Positions 19,437 through 27,798 of a DNA stretch of 64,000 nucleotides are shown piece after piece. Position numbers and translations under genes: made by a program. The notes below the pieces were generated by a model. It did no database searches and was not told where the DNA came from. It saw only the letters and a program-made list of their open reading frames with translations. The DNA is from Paracoccus salsus (GTDB lineage Bacteria; Pseudomonadota; Alphaproteobacteria; Rhodobacterales; Rhodobacteraceae). The first letter of the stretch is position 1. Each line of letters starts with the position of its first letter. The stretch spans positions 124,001-188,000 of the forward strand of contig NZ_JAKGGD010000006.1 of assembly GCF_021556615.1 (NCBI RefSeq), written 5' to 3'.

Positions 19437-21163
19437 GCGCGTTCCGGAAATGCGGCCTTCAGCAGGCTTCTGGTGTATTCGGTTTGTGGATGATCGAATA
19501 TCTCGGCCGCGCCGCCCTGTTCGATCACCTCTCCGGCGCGCATCACCATGATCTGATGAGACATCGCCCGCACCACCCGCAGGTCGTGGCTGATGAACAG
19601 GAAGGCCAGCCCGTATTTCTGTTGCAGTCCGCGCAGCAACTGGACGATCTGGACCTGCACGGTCATGTCCAGCGCCGATGTCGGCTCGTCCAGCACCACG
19701 ACCTTGGGACGCAGGATCATCGCGCGGGCAATGGCGATGCGCTGGCGCTGGCCGCCGCTGAATTCGTGCGGGTAGCGGTGCATCGTCTCGGGGTCCAGGC
19801 CGACCTCGACCATGATCGCGGCAACCAGTTTCCGCCGGTCGCCGGCCTTGTCGATGCCGTGCACGCCCAGCCCCTCGGCGATGATCTGCTCGACGGTCAT
19901 GCGGGGCGAGAGGCTGCCGAACGGGTCCTGGAACACGATCTGCATGTCGCGGCGCAGGCGGCGCAGCTGCTTGCCGCCCCAGGCCGCGATATCCTGTCCC
20001 ATGTACAGGATCGGTCCCTGGCTTTCGATCAGCCGCATGATCGCCAGCGCCAGCGTGGTCTTGCCCGAGCCGGATTCGCCCACGATCCCAAGGGTCTCGC
20101 CCGCACGCACCGTCAGCGTGGCGCCATTGACGGCCTTCACATGGCCCACGGTCCTGCGCATCAGGCCGCGCTGGATCGGGAACCAGACCCTCAGGTCGCG
20201 TGTCTCGACCATGGTTTCGGCGCCCTCGGGCACCGGGTCGGCCACGCCACGCGGCTCGGCCGCCAGCAGCTTCCTGGTATAATCGTGCCGGGGATCGGCG
20301 AAGATCGCCTCGACCGGTCCCTGTTCGACGATCGCGCCGTCCTTCATCACGCAGACCCGGTCGGCGATGCGCCGCACGATGCCCAGATCGTGGCTGATGA
20401 ACAGCATCGAAAGATTCTCGGCCTCTTTCAGCTCGGCCAGCAATTCCAGGATCTGCGCCTGGATGGTCACGTCCAGCGCGGTCGTGGGCTCATCCGCGAT
20501 CAGCAGGTCGGGACCATTGGCCAGCGCCATCGCGATCATCACCCGCTGGCGCTGTCCCCCCGACAGCTGGTGCGGGTAATCGGCCAGACGGCTTTCGGGC
20601 TCTCGGATGCCGACGCGGGTCAGCAGTTCGATGATCCGTGTGCGCGCCCTGGCGCCGGTCAGTCCCTGATGCAGCGCCAGACTTTCGGACAATTGCTTCT
20701 CAAGCGTATGCAACGGGTTCAGAGAGGTCATCGGCTCCTGGAAGATGAAGCTGATATCGTTGCCGCGAATGTCGCGCAGCACCCGGTCGGGCGCGCCGAC
20801 CAGTTCGCGGCCCTCGTATTGCACCGATCCTTCCACCACCGCGGAATCGCCCAGCAGCCGCACGGTGGACAAGGCCGTGACCGATTTGCCGCTGCCGGAT
20901 TCGCCCACCAGCGCGACCGTCTCGCCGCGGCCGATCTGGAACGTGACACCGCGGACCGCCGGAACCAGCAGGCCTTCCTGTCGAAAGCTGATGGTGAGGT
21001 CACGCACCGCCAGCACCGCGTCCGACGCCGGCGCGGGGATGGCGCGATCCGAATCATCGCCCTCGATCCGGTCGGACGCGCCCCTGTCCTCTGCCACCGC
21101 CGCCGCGCTGGCGAAGCCGGGGCGCGAGGGGTTCAGTTCGGCCTCGTCGTCGCGTGCGCTCAT
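19433..21163 (-). CDS. yejF: Peptide ABC transporter, duplicated ATP-binding protein (YejF/DppDF fusion type)
   Basis: The 576-residue protein contains two complete ABC domains. The first has [16 protein letters not shown] and a [12 protein letters not shown]alker B; the second has [16 protein letters not shown] and [11 protein letters not shown]. Each is followed by the oligopeptide-transporter C-terminal extension. The start chosen lies 10 nt after the yejE stop; an ATG at 21205 would overlap yejE by 32 nt. Together with YejB, YejE and YejA it forms an importer for peptides; family members import microcin-type peptides and murein peptides. Confidence 0.9.
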   Translation of the reverse strand: MSARDDEAELNPSRPGFASAAAVAEDRGASDRIEGDDSDRAIPAPASDAVLAVRDLTISFRQEGLLVPAVRGVTFQIGRGETVALVGESGSGKSVTALSTVRLLGDSAVVEGSVQYEGRELVGAPDRVLRDIRGNDISFIFQEPMTSLNPLHTLEKQLSESLALHQGLTGARARTRIIELLTRVGIREPESRLADYPHQLSGGQRQRVMIAMALANGPDLLIADEPTTALDVTIQAQILELLAELKEAENLSMLFISHDLGIVRRIADRVCVMKDGAIVEQGPVEAIFADPRHDYTRKLLAAEPRGVADPVPEGAETMVETRDLRVWFPIQRGLMRRTVGHVKAVNGATLTVRAGETLGIVGESGSGKTTLALAIMRLIESQGPILYMGQDIAAWGGKQLRRLRRDMQIVFQDPFGSLSPRMTVEQIIAEGLGVHGIDKAGDRRKLVAAIMVEVGLDPETMHRYPHEFSGGQRQRIAIARAMILRPKVVVLDEPTSALDMTVQVQIVQLLRGLQQKYGLAFLFISHDLRVVRAMSHQIMVMRAGEVIEQGGAAEIFDHPQTEYTRSLLKAAFPERA

Positions 21164-21173
21164 CTGCCCAAGC

Positions 21174-22277
21174 TCATTTGAAGGTCTTCCGGGGGTCGAA
21201 GGCATCGCGCACGCCTTCGAAGACGAAGACCAGAAGCGACAGCATGATGGCGAAGGTGAAGAAGGCGGTGAAGGCCAGCCATGGCGCCTGGAGGTTCTGC
21301 TTGGCCTGCAAGGCCAGTTCCCCCAGCGAGGGCGCCGAGGCCGGCAACCCGTAGCCCAGGTAATCCAGCGCCGCCAGCCCGCTGATCGTGCCGGTCACCA
21401 CGAAGGGCAGCATGGTCAGCGTGGCGACCATCGCGTTGGGCAGGATATGCCGGAACATGATCGTGCGGTCGCCCACGCCAAGGGCGCGCGCGGCGCGGAC
21501 ATATTCGAAGTTGCGGGCCCGCAGGAACTCGGCCCGGACGACGCCGACCAGCGCCGGCCAGCCGAACAGGACGGTCACGAAGACCAGAAGCCAGAAACTT
21601 CGCCCCAGGATCGCAAACAGGATGATGATGACGTAAAGCCCCGGCGTGGAAGCCCATATCTCCAGCAGCCGCTGGAAGATCAGGTCGGTCCTGCCGCCGA
21701 AATAGCCCTGGATCGCACCGGCCGCGACGCCGATGGTCGAGGCGATGACGGTCACGATCAGGGTGAACAGGATCGAGATGCGGAATCCGTAGATCACCCG
21801 CGCCAGAACGTCGCGGGCGGTGTCGTCGGTCCCCAGCCAATGCGTGCCGTCCGGGGCGCTGGGGGCGGTGCCGACATTGTTGATGGTCTTGAAGTGGAAG
21901 GGGATCGGCGGCCAGATCATCCAGCCCTGTTCGTCCTCGGGCACGTCGCTGCTGCCGGACCTGACCGCCGCGATCAGGCTGTCGGGTTCGTCCCAGCAGG
22001 CCTCGCGCCCGCCGGTGACGATCAGGCATTGCACGGCCTCGTCGCGATAGATCGCCTCGGTGCCGAAATCGCCGCCGAACGCGGTTTCGGGATAGAAGTT
22101 GTAGGCCGGCCAGTAAAGCTCGCCCCGGAAGCTGACGACGATCGGCTTGTCGTTCGCCACGATCTCGGCCAGCATCGCCACGACGAACAGGATCGAGAAG
22201 ATCACCAGAGACCAGAAGGCCCGGCCATTGCGGCGGAAGCTGCGCCAGCGGCGCCTGTTCAGTTCCGAAAGCGCCAT
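21174..22277 (-). CDS. yejE: Peptide ABC transporter permease YejE-like
   Basis: A 367-residue permease. It has a basic N-terminus, a first membrane helix (FWSLVIFSILFVVAMLAEIV), then a long periplasmic loop of about 100 residues with WPPIPFHF and LGTDDTARDVLARV that is typical of YejE/OppC-type subunits. The C-terminal permease domain carries the coupling segment YVRAARALGVGDRTIMFRH. Its ATG overlaps the yejB stop by one base. Confidence 0.9.
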   Translation of the reverse strand: MALSELNRRRWRSFRRNGRAFWSLVIFSILFVVAMLAEIVANDKPIVVSFRGELYWPAYNFYPETAFGGDFGTEAIYRDEAVQCLIVTGGREACWDEPDSLIAAVRSGSSDVPEDEQGWMIWPPIPFHFKTINNVGTAPSAPDGTHWLGTDDTARDVLARVIYGFRISILFTLIVTVIASTIGVAAGAIQGYFGGRTDLIFQRLLEIWASTPGLYVIIILFAILGRSFWLLVFVTVLFGWPALVGVVRAEFLRARNFEYVRAARALGVGDRTIMFRHILPNAMVATLTMLPFVVTGTISGLAALDYLGYGLPASAPSLGELALQAKQNLQAPWLAFTAFFTFAIMLSLLVFVFEGVRDAFDPRKTFK

Positions 22278-23356
22278 CAGCCGGCCCTCGCCTCGAAGTC
22301 GATGCGCGGATCGACGAAGACATACATCAGGTCCGACAGGATTCCGACGATCAGGCTCATCAGGCCAAAGACGTAAAGCGTGCCGAAGATCACCGGATAG
22401 TCGCGCTGCACGGCAGCCTCGAAGCCAAGCCGGCCAAGCCCGTCCAGCGAGAAGATCGTCTCGATCAGGATCGAGGCGCCGAAGAACACGCCCAGGAACA
22501 TCGCCGGAAAGCCCGCGATCACGATCAGCATGGCATTGCGGAACACATGGCCGTAAAGCACCCGTCGCTCGGTCAGGCCCTTGGCGCGGGCGGTGATGAC
22601 ATATTGCTTGTTGATCTCGTCGAGGAAGCTGTTCTTGGTCAGCAGCGTCAGCGTCGCAAAGCTGGAAATCGTCGAGGCGACGACCGGAAGCGTCGCGTGC
22701 CAGAGATAGTCCTTGATCTTGCCCCAGGTGGACAGATCCGCGAAATTGTCGCTGGTCAGGCCGCGCAGAGGAAAGATCTTCCAGAAGCTGCCGCCCGCGA
22801 ACAGCACCATCAGCAGCACCGCGAACAGGAACGCCGGGATCGCATAGCCCATGATGATGACGCCCGACGACCAGGTGTCGAACCGCGTGCCGTCCCGGAC
22901 CGCCTTGCGGATGCCAAGCGGGATCGAGATGATATAGGCGAGAAGCGTGGACCACAGTCCCAGGGTGATCGATACCGGCATCTTCTCGACCACCAGGTCG
23001 ATGACGCTGATCGAGCGGAACCAGCTGGTCCCGAAATCGAAGCGCAGATAGTTCCACAACATCGAGAAGAAGCGCTCGACCGGCGGCTTGTCGAAGCCGA
23101 ATTCCTTTTCAAGCTGCGCGATGAATTCCGGCGGCAGGCCGCGTGCGCCCTCGTACTGGCCCTCGGTCACGCCGGTATCGCCGCCGCTGCCGCCTCCCGA
23201 GATGTTGCGGAACACGTCGCCCTCGCCCTGGATCTGCGCCGCGATCTGTTCGATCGGGCCGCCCGGCACGAATTGCGTCAGCGTGAAGTTGACCAGCATG
23301 ATGCCGACCAGCGTGGGGATGATCAGCAGCAATCGCCGCAGGATATAGGCTCCCAT
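22277..23356 (-). CDS. yejB: Peptide ABC transporter permease YejB-like
   Basis: A 359-residue permease of the OppB/DppB class. The conserved N-terminus [18 protein letters not shown] was used to set the start; an ATG 11 codons upstream is less likely. A periplasmic loop (GPIEQIAAQ to [10 protein letters not shown]) precedes the transmembrane core, which carries the coupling segment [19 protein letters not shown]. It is one base from yejE and 105 nt from yejA. Confidence 0.9.
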   Translation of the reverse strand: MGAYILRRLLLIIPTLVGIMLVNFTLTQFVPGGPIEQIAAQIQGEGDVFRNISGGGSGGDTGVTEGQYEGARGLPPEFIAQLEKEFGFDKPPVERFFSMLWNYLRFDFGTSWFRSISVIDLVVEKMPVSITLGLWSTLLAYIISIPLGIRKAVRDGTRFDTWSSGVIIMGYAIPAFLFAVLLMVLFAGGSFWKIFPLRGLTSDNFADLSTWGKIKDYLWHATLPVVASTISSFATLTLLTKNSFLDEINKQYVITARAKGLTERRVLYGHVFRNAMLIVIAGFPAMFLGVFFGASILIETIFSLDGLGRLGFEAAVQRDYPVIFGTLYVFGLMSLIVGILSDLMYVFVDPRIDFEARAG

Positions 23357-23421
23357 CCGCCTGCCCTTCTGCCCGCCCCTCGGGACCATACGGGCCTTGC
23401 CGGCCCTGTTCGGTTGTCACG

Positions 23422-23444
23422 CCTTGTCGGCAATCCCGGCAAGG
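23422..23444 (-). promoter_or_regulatory. Stem-loop in the yejA-yejB intergenic region
   Basis: Arms 23422-23430 and 23436-23444 pair over 9 bp with one mismatch around a 5-nt loop, in the 105-nt gap downstream of yejA. No U-run follows. Hairpins at this place commonly protect the 3' end of the binding-protein mRNA and give more binding protein than permease; here that role is inferred. Confidence 0.45.
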
Positions 23445-23461
23445 AAATCAAGCGCCGGTTG

Positions 23462-25336
23462 TCAGCGCAGCGCGCCGCTGGAGCGCAGCTGGTCCGCCCG
23501 TTCGGAATCCGCCCACCAGAAGTCCAGCACGCCCAAAGCATAGGGCGGCATCTGGTCGGGGTGGCGATACATGTCGTAATAGGCCAGCGTGTAATTGGCC
23601 TTGTACCATTGCGGCACCCAGAACCGCAGGCTGCGCAGCGCCCGGTCAAGCGCGTGGATGGCGACCAGGTTTTCTTCCCGCGTCTCGACCAGCTGGCCGC
23701 TGGCGATCAGCGCGTCGATGGCCGGGTTGGCAAGTCCCATCGGGTTGAACACGTCGCCGACATTGTCGGACCCGAAGATCTGGTCCGTGCCGCCGCCTAT
23801 CGCATAAGCCTGACCCAGCGTGTCCTCGACGATGTCGAACTCCTTGGCGCGGATGCGCTGTTCCATCTGGGCGTTGTCGACCCGCTGGTTCACGGCGTCG
23901 ATGCCGATGGCCCGCAAATTCTGCACGAACGGATTGATGACCCGGTCATTGCCGGCATCGTCGTTGAGGAATTCGACCCTCAGCCTCTCGCCCCTTTCGT
24001 TGCGGCGCTTGCCGTCATCGCCGACCGTCCAGCCCGCCTCGTCCAGCAGGGCCACCGCGCGGCGCATGTTCCCGCGATCAAGCTGGCGCTCGCCCGACAC
24101 CGGCTGCACGACCGCATCCTCGGTCAGGATGCCCTTCGGCAGGTCGTCGGCAAGCGGTTCCAGCAAGGCCAGTTCCGCCGGCGAGGGCGGCCCCTCGGCG
24201 CGGAACTCGCTGTTGTCCCAGAACGAGTTGACGCGCGTTTCCAGCCCGTACAGCAAGGTCTGGTTGGTCCATTCGAAATTGAACATCAGCCCGATCGCCT
24301 CGCGGACGCGGATGTCCTGGAATTTCTCGCGGCGCAGGTTGAACACCCAGGACTTGCCGTTGGCGATCGTCCCGTCGGGCAGCGTGTCGCGGATCACGGC
24401 GCCGTTTGTCAGCGCCGGGAAATCATAGCGCGTGGCCCAGTGCAGCGACGACGTCTCGTTCCGGAACGTGTATTCGCCCGCCTTGAACGCCTCGAACGCG
24501 GTGTCGAAGTCACCGAACATCTCATAGCGGATGCTGTCGAAATTGTAGCGGCCCCGGTTGATCGGCAGGTCCTTGCCCCAGTAGTCCGGGTTTCGCTTCA
24601 CGACCAGGGTCCGGCCCATGTCGGCCCGGTCGAACATGTAGGGGCCCGACCCGACGAATGGCTCGACGCTGCCCTGTTCCAGGTCGCGATCATTGGCCAG
24701 AAAGTCCTTGCGCGAGAAGACGATCTGAGAGCCCATCTGCGAGATCACGTCGCGGCGCGGATAGTCCGGCGCGAACGTGAACCTGATGCGGTGATCGTCA
24801 AGCGCCTCGGCCTTGGCCACCATCTGCTGCATGGCGGTGCGGAACGACGACAGCCCCTTGTCGCGCAGCGTCTCGAACGAGAACAGCACGTCCTGCGCGG
24901 TCAGCGGCGTTCCGTCCGAAAAGCGCGCCTCGGGCCGCAGGTTGAAGATCACCCAATCCCGGCTTTCAGGATATTCGACGGTCTCGCAAAGCAGGCAGTA
25001 ATCCACCCCCAGCTCGTCGGCCGGGCTGTCCATCAGCCGTTCCAGCTGGATGACCGACAGCGCGATCGCCCGCCCCCGGAACGTGAACGGATTGTAGCTG
25101 TCGAACCCCCCCACGGCCCCGAAAGAGATCTCGCCGCCTTTCGGGGCATCGGGGTTCACATAGGGAAAATGGTCGAAATCCGCAGGCAACGCGGGCTCGC
25201 CGAACAATGCGATGGCGTGGGTCCGGATGATGGTCGCGTCATTGCCCGCTGCCCGCTCCGTGCCGGTCTCTTGCGACAGGGCGGGGTGGGCTGTCAGGGC
25301 AAGGGACAAGGCGGCGGTCAGGGCAAGATGGCGCAT
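23462..25336 (-). CDS. yejA: Periplasmic peptide-binding protein of ABC transporter (YejA-like, SBP family 5)
   Basis: A 624-residue extracellular solute-binding protein with a Sec signal peptide (MRHLALTAALSLALTAHPALS, cleavage near ALS-Q). Family 5 features include AIALFGEPALP, PYVNPDAPKGG near the N-terminus and the YVNRQ-equivalent region FNFEWTNQTLLYGL. GGAG lies 8 nt before the ATG. It heads the yejA-yejB-yejE-yejF-glycosyltransferase run. Expected role is to deliver oligopeptides or peptide-like compounds to YejBE. Confidence 0.92.
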   Translation of the reverse strand: MRHLALTAALSLALTAHPALSQETGTERAAGNDATIIRTHAIALFGEPALPADFDHFPYVNPDAPKGGEISFGAVGGFDSYNPFTFRGRAIALSVIQLERLMDSPADELGVDYCLLCETVEYPESRDWVIFNLRPEARFSDGTPLTAQDVLFSFETLRDKGLSSFRTAMQQMVAKAEALDDHRIRFTFAPDYPRRDVISQMGSQIVFSRKDFLANDRDLEQGSVEPFVGSGPYMFDRADMGRTLVVKRNPDYWGKDLPINRGRYNFDSIRYEMFGDFDTAFEAFKAGEYTFRNETSSLHWATRYDFPALTNGAVIRDTLPDGTIANGKSWVFNLRREKFQDIRVREAIGLMFNFEWTNQTLLYGLETRVNSFWDNSEFRAEGPPSPAELALLEPLADDLPKGILTEDAVVQPVSGERQLDRGNMRRAVALLDEAGWTVGDDGKRRNERGERLRVEFLNDDAGNDRVINPFVQNLRAIGIDAVNQRVDNAQMEQRIRAKEFDIVEDTLGQAYAIGGGTDQIFGSDNVGDVFNPMGLANPAIDALIASGQLVETREENLVAIHALDRALRSLRFWVPQWYKANYTLAYYDMYRHPDQMPPYALGVLDFWWADSERADQLRSSGALR

Positions 25337-25440
25337 CGGCAGACTCCGGCGGATCGGGGGTTCGGGCCAAGCTAGGCCAGCGCGTGCGACCGGATCAAGC
25401 CGCGTTTTCGTGAGCAGGCAGGCCCGGCGCAGGCAGACAT

Positions 25441-25471
25441 GAAAACGGGCGCGGTCCCTGGACCACGCCCG
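25441..25471 (-). terminator. Rho-independent terminator after cycM
   Basis: Arms 25446-25457 and 25460-25471 pair over 12 bp with one G-U wobble, and on the minus strand the stem is followed by GTTTTC. It lies 27 nt past the cycM stop, so it separates cycM from the downstream yejA operon. Confidence 0.75.
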
Positions 25472-25497
25472 CGACGGTCATGCCGGGTCCGGTGCGG

Positions 25498-26037
25498 TTA
25501 CGGCTGGGTCTGCAGATAGGCGATCAGGTCGGCGCGATCCTCGGGCTTTTTCAGACCCGCGAAGGACATCTTGGTGCCGGGCACGTCGGCCTTGGGGTTG
25601 GTCAGGAATTCCTGAAGCGCCTCGGGGGTCCAGTCGGGCGCTTCGGCGACATGGGCCACCATCGCATCCGAATAGGCATAGCCGCCAACCGATGCGACCG
25701 CGCGACCGACGACGCCATTCAGATGCGGGCCGACGCCGTCGCTGCCATCCAGCTTGTGGCAGGCCTTGCACTTGCCGAAGCCCTTTTCGCCGGCGGCCGG
25801 GTCGGCGGCTTCCATCAACACGGCAAAGTCGATCTGCTCTTCCTCGCCGCCGCCTTCGCCTTCGCCCGACTCCTCGACCGGAATCGTGTAGGCTTGCGCG
25901 TGCTCTTCGCCCTCGCCGGCATGTCCAGCCGGCCCGACACTGTAGAGGCCGCTGGCCGCCCAGTTGGCCAGCATCAGAAACAGCAGCGCGCCGATCAGCG
26001 CGCCGGCGACCTTGGTCAGGGTCATGGTGTTGAACAT
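25498..26037 (-). CDS. cycM: Membrane-anchored cytochrome c552
   Basis: A 179-residue class I c-type cytochrome. An N-terminal uncleaved helix (residues about 8-28, [20 protein letters not shown]) anchors it, a Gly/Glu-rich linker (about 41-68) follows, and the heme domain has Cys90, Cys93, His94 (CKACH) with the Met ligand in GTKMSF. In Paracoccus denitrificans the protein of this type carries electrons from the bc1 complex to cytochrome aa3 oxidase. The ATG chosen begins the family-typical MFNTMTLTK; an in-frame start 11 codons earlier is unlikely. It is divergent from pheA. Confidence 0.95.
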   Translation of the reverse strand: MFNTMTLTKVAGALIGALLFLMLANWAASGLYSVGPAGHAGEGEEHAQAYTIPVEESGEGEGGGEEEQIDFAVLMEAADPAAGEKGFGKCKACHKLDGSDGVGPHLNGVVGRAVASVGGYAYSDAMVAHVAEAPDWTPEALQEFLTNPKADVPGTKMSFAGLKKPEDRADLIAYLQTQP

Positions 26038-26158
26038 CGCGTGCGGTCCCCGCTTTGGTAAGCTCGTCAATTCGCCCGGTATCTATCCGCTTTCGCTTTG
26101 CGGGATCAAGGTATAGTTACCCCACGACCAATCAAAAAACGCTTATCGGACGCCAGCC

Positions 26159-27007
26159 ATGACCACCAGACGCATCGCATTCCAGGGCGAACCCGGCGCC
26201 TATAGCCACGAAGCCTGCCGCAAGGCGCGTCCCATGCACGAGGCCCTGCCCTGCCGGACCTTCGAGGACGTGATCGAGGCCGTGCGCGGCGATCAGGCCG
26301 AGCTGGCGATGCTGCCGGTCGAGAACTCGACCTATGGCCGGGTCGCCGATATCCATCACCTGCTGCCCGAATCCGGCCTGCACATCATCGACGAAGCCTT
26401 CGTGCGCGTGCATATCAGCCTGCTGGCCGTGCCCGGCACGGAGCTGGGCGAGGTCCGCGAGGCGATGAGCCATACCGTCCTGCTGGGCCAGTGTCGGAAC
26501 TTCATGCGACAGCACGGCATCCATCCCGTGACCGGCGCCGACACGGCGGGATCGGCCAGGGACGTGGCCCGGCGCGGCAATCCGTCGCTGGCGGCGCTGG
26601 CGGCACCGCTGGCCGGCGAGATCTACGGGCTGGTCAGTCTGGCCGACCAGATCGAGGACCGCCAGAACAACACCACCCGTTTCCTGATCATGTCGCGCGA
26701 ACCGGACCTGACACGTCGCGGGCAGAAGATGCTGACCAGTTTCGTCTTCCGCGTCCGCAACATTCCTGCGGCGCTGTACAAGGCGATGGGCGGCTTTGCC
26801 ACGAACGGGGTGAACATGACCAAGCTGGAAAGCTACATGGTCGACGGGGTGTTCACGGCGACGCAGTTCTATGCCGATATCGAGGGTCACCCCGACGACG
26901 CCCATGTGCGGCGCGCGCTGGACGAGTTGCGCTACTTCACCTCGACACTGGACATCCTGGGCGTCTATCCCGCCGATCCGCTGCGCGAAACCCGGCCGAT
27001 GAACTGA
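26159..27007 (+). CDS. pheA: Prephenate dehydratase
   Basis: The 282-residue enzyme converts prephenate to phenylpyruvate in phenylalanine synthesis. The catalytic domain opens with RIAFQGEPGAYSH, contains LPVENSTYG, and has the essential TRF motif in NNTTRFLIM. A C-terminal ACT domain for Phe feedback follows, with ESYMVDG in the position of the usual ESRP. There is no chorismate mutase domain. The 121-nt gap to cycM holds both promoters; a TATAGT at 26112-26117 could be the pheA -10 box, though the -35 is poor. Confidence 0.96.
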   Translation: MTTRRIAFQGEPGAYSHEACRKARPMHEALPCRTFEDVIEAVRGDQAELAMLPVENSTYGRVADIHHLLPESGLHIIDEAFVRVHISLLAVPGTELGEVREAMSHTVLLGQCRNFMRQHGIHPVTGADTAGSARDVARRGNPSLAALAAPLAGEIYGLVSLADQIEDRQNNTTRFLIMSREPDLTRRGQKMLTSFVFRVRNIPAALYKAMGGFATNGVNMTKLESYMVDGVFTATQFYADIEGHPDDAHVRRALDELRYFTSTLDILGVYPADPLRETRPMN

Positions 27008-27020
27008 CCCGTCGCCGCGA

Positions 27021-27476
27021 TCAGCGCGCGGCGTGCATGTCGGACAGGAACTGCGCGACCCGGCGATCGAACTTGCGGTCAAGCTGCGGCTTGGCCAGTT
27101 TCGCCGTCTGCAACATCAGCCGCGCCTTCATGTTGCGCGGTCGCAGGTCGGTCTCGAAGATCAGACGCGACCGTGTTCGGCTCAGCGCGATCACGGTCGC
27201 GTCGATATTGATATCCAACGCATCCGACATGCCCGCCATCGACAGCCGTTCGGGGCGGTCATGGCGCGTCACCTCCAGTCGAAGGCTGCGGGGTCGCCCA
27301 CGCCAGTCGAAATCGATCTGCCAACCCATGCCCGTCCCCGGCTCTTGCGTGGGGTCGATCCGGCAGACATGGGCACCGCGACACATCAGCATCCGCTCGA
27401 TCCGTCCGAAATCACCGACGACGCCGAACAGATCCTCGGCCCTGCTTTCGGTGTCGTGACGCGTCGAAAACTTCAT
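27021..27476 (-). CDS. SRPBCC-family (START-like) protein
   Basis: A 151-residue protein with the opening typical of small SRPBCC proteins in this bacterial family (MKFSTRHDTESRAEDLFGVV). The fold binds hydrophobic ligands in a deep pocket. There is no signal peptide. No strong ribosome binding site precedes this ATG, and the frame stays open for 71 more codons to an ATG at 27689, but that extension is basic, low-complexity and not family-like. It converges on pheA with a 13-nt gap. Function unknown. Confidence 0.75.
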   Translation of the reverse strand: MKFSTRHDTESRAEDLFGVVGDFGRIERMLMCRGAHVCRIDPTQEPGTGMGWQIDFDWRGRPRSLRLEVTRHDRPERLSMAGMSDALDINIDATVIALSRTRSRLIFETDLRPRNMKARLMLQTAKLAKPQLDRKFDRRVAQFLSDMHAAR

Positions 27477-27798
27477 GGCAAAAAATCCGCTGACGATGCT
27501 GACCGGACCAGGACAATGAGCAGCCCGAGCGCGCTCATAGTCCATACCGGGCGCCGTGTTCAACCAGGTCGTCAGCATCGAGCGGGACTCACTCTTGACA
27601 TGTTTCATTCTTGCCAGAGCACGGCGGGATTGAGATCCTGTTTTCTTGGTCAATTTGCATGAATGTCGATTCAAGGTAGAAACATTCATGTCGCCGCAAT
27701 CAAAGGTTGTTCCGTGCGGCCTGCACTCATAGTCTGGGACGGCGACCGGTCCCCGAACCCGCCCGGGACACCCGGATCAGCAGCGACGGAGAATCCGA
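27477..27798. other. Intergenic region, 322 nt, no gene seen
   Basis: This divergent region between the SRPBCC gene and the cyclic-nucleotide phosphodiesterase gene is less GC-rich than its surroundings. It contains a perfect 9-bp inverted repeat (listed separately), a TTGACA at about 27595-27600 without a good partner box, and a 10-bp inverted pair with arms near 27494 and 27571. No tRNA or small RNA was recognised. Confidence 0.6.
27658..27690. repeat. Perfect inverted repeat, possible operator
   Basis: CATGAATGT at 27658-27666 is repeated inverted as ACATTCATG at 27682-27690 with a 15-nt spacer. The half-site centres are 24 nt apart, about two helical turns, which suits a dimeric regulator. 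It sits in the divergent region upstream of both flanking genes. No regulator is identified. Confidence 0.4.
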
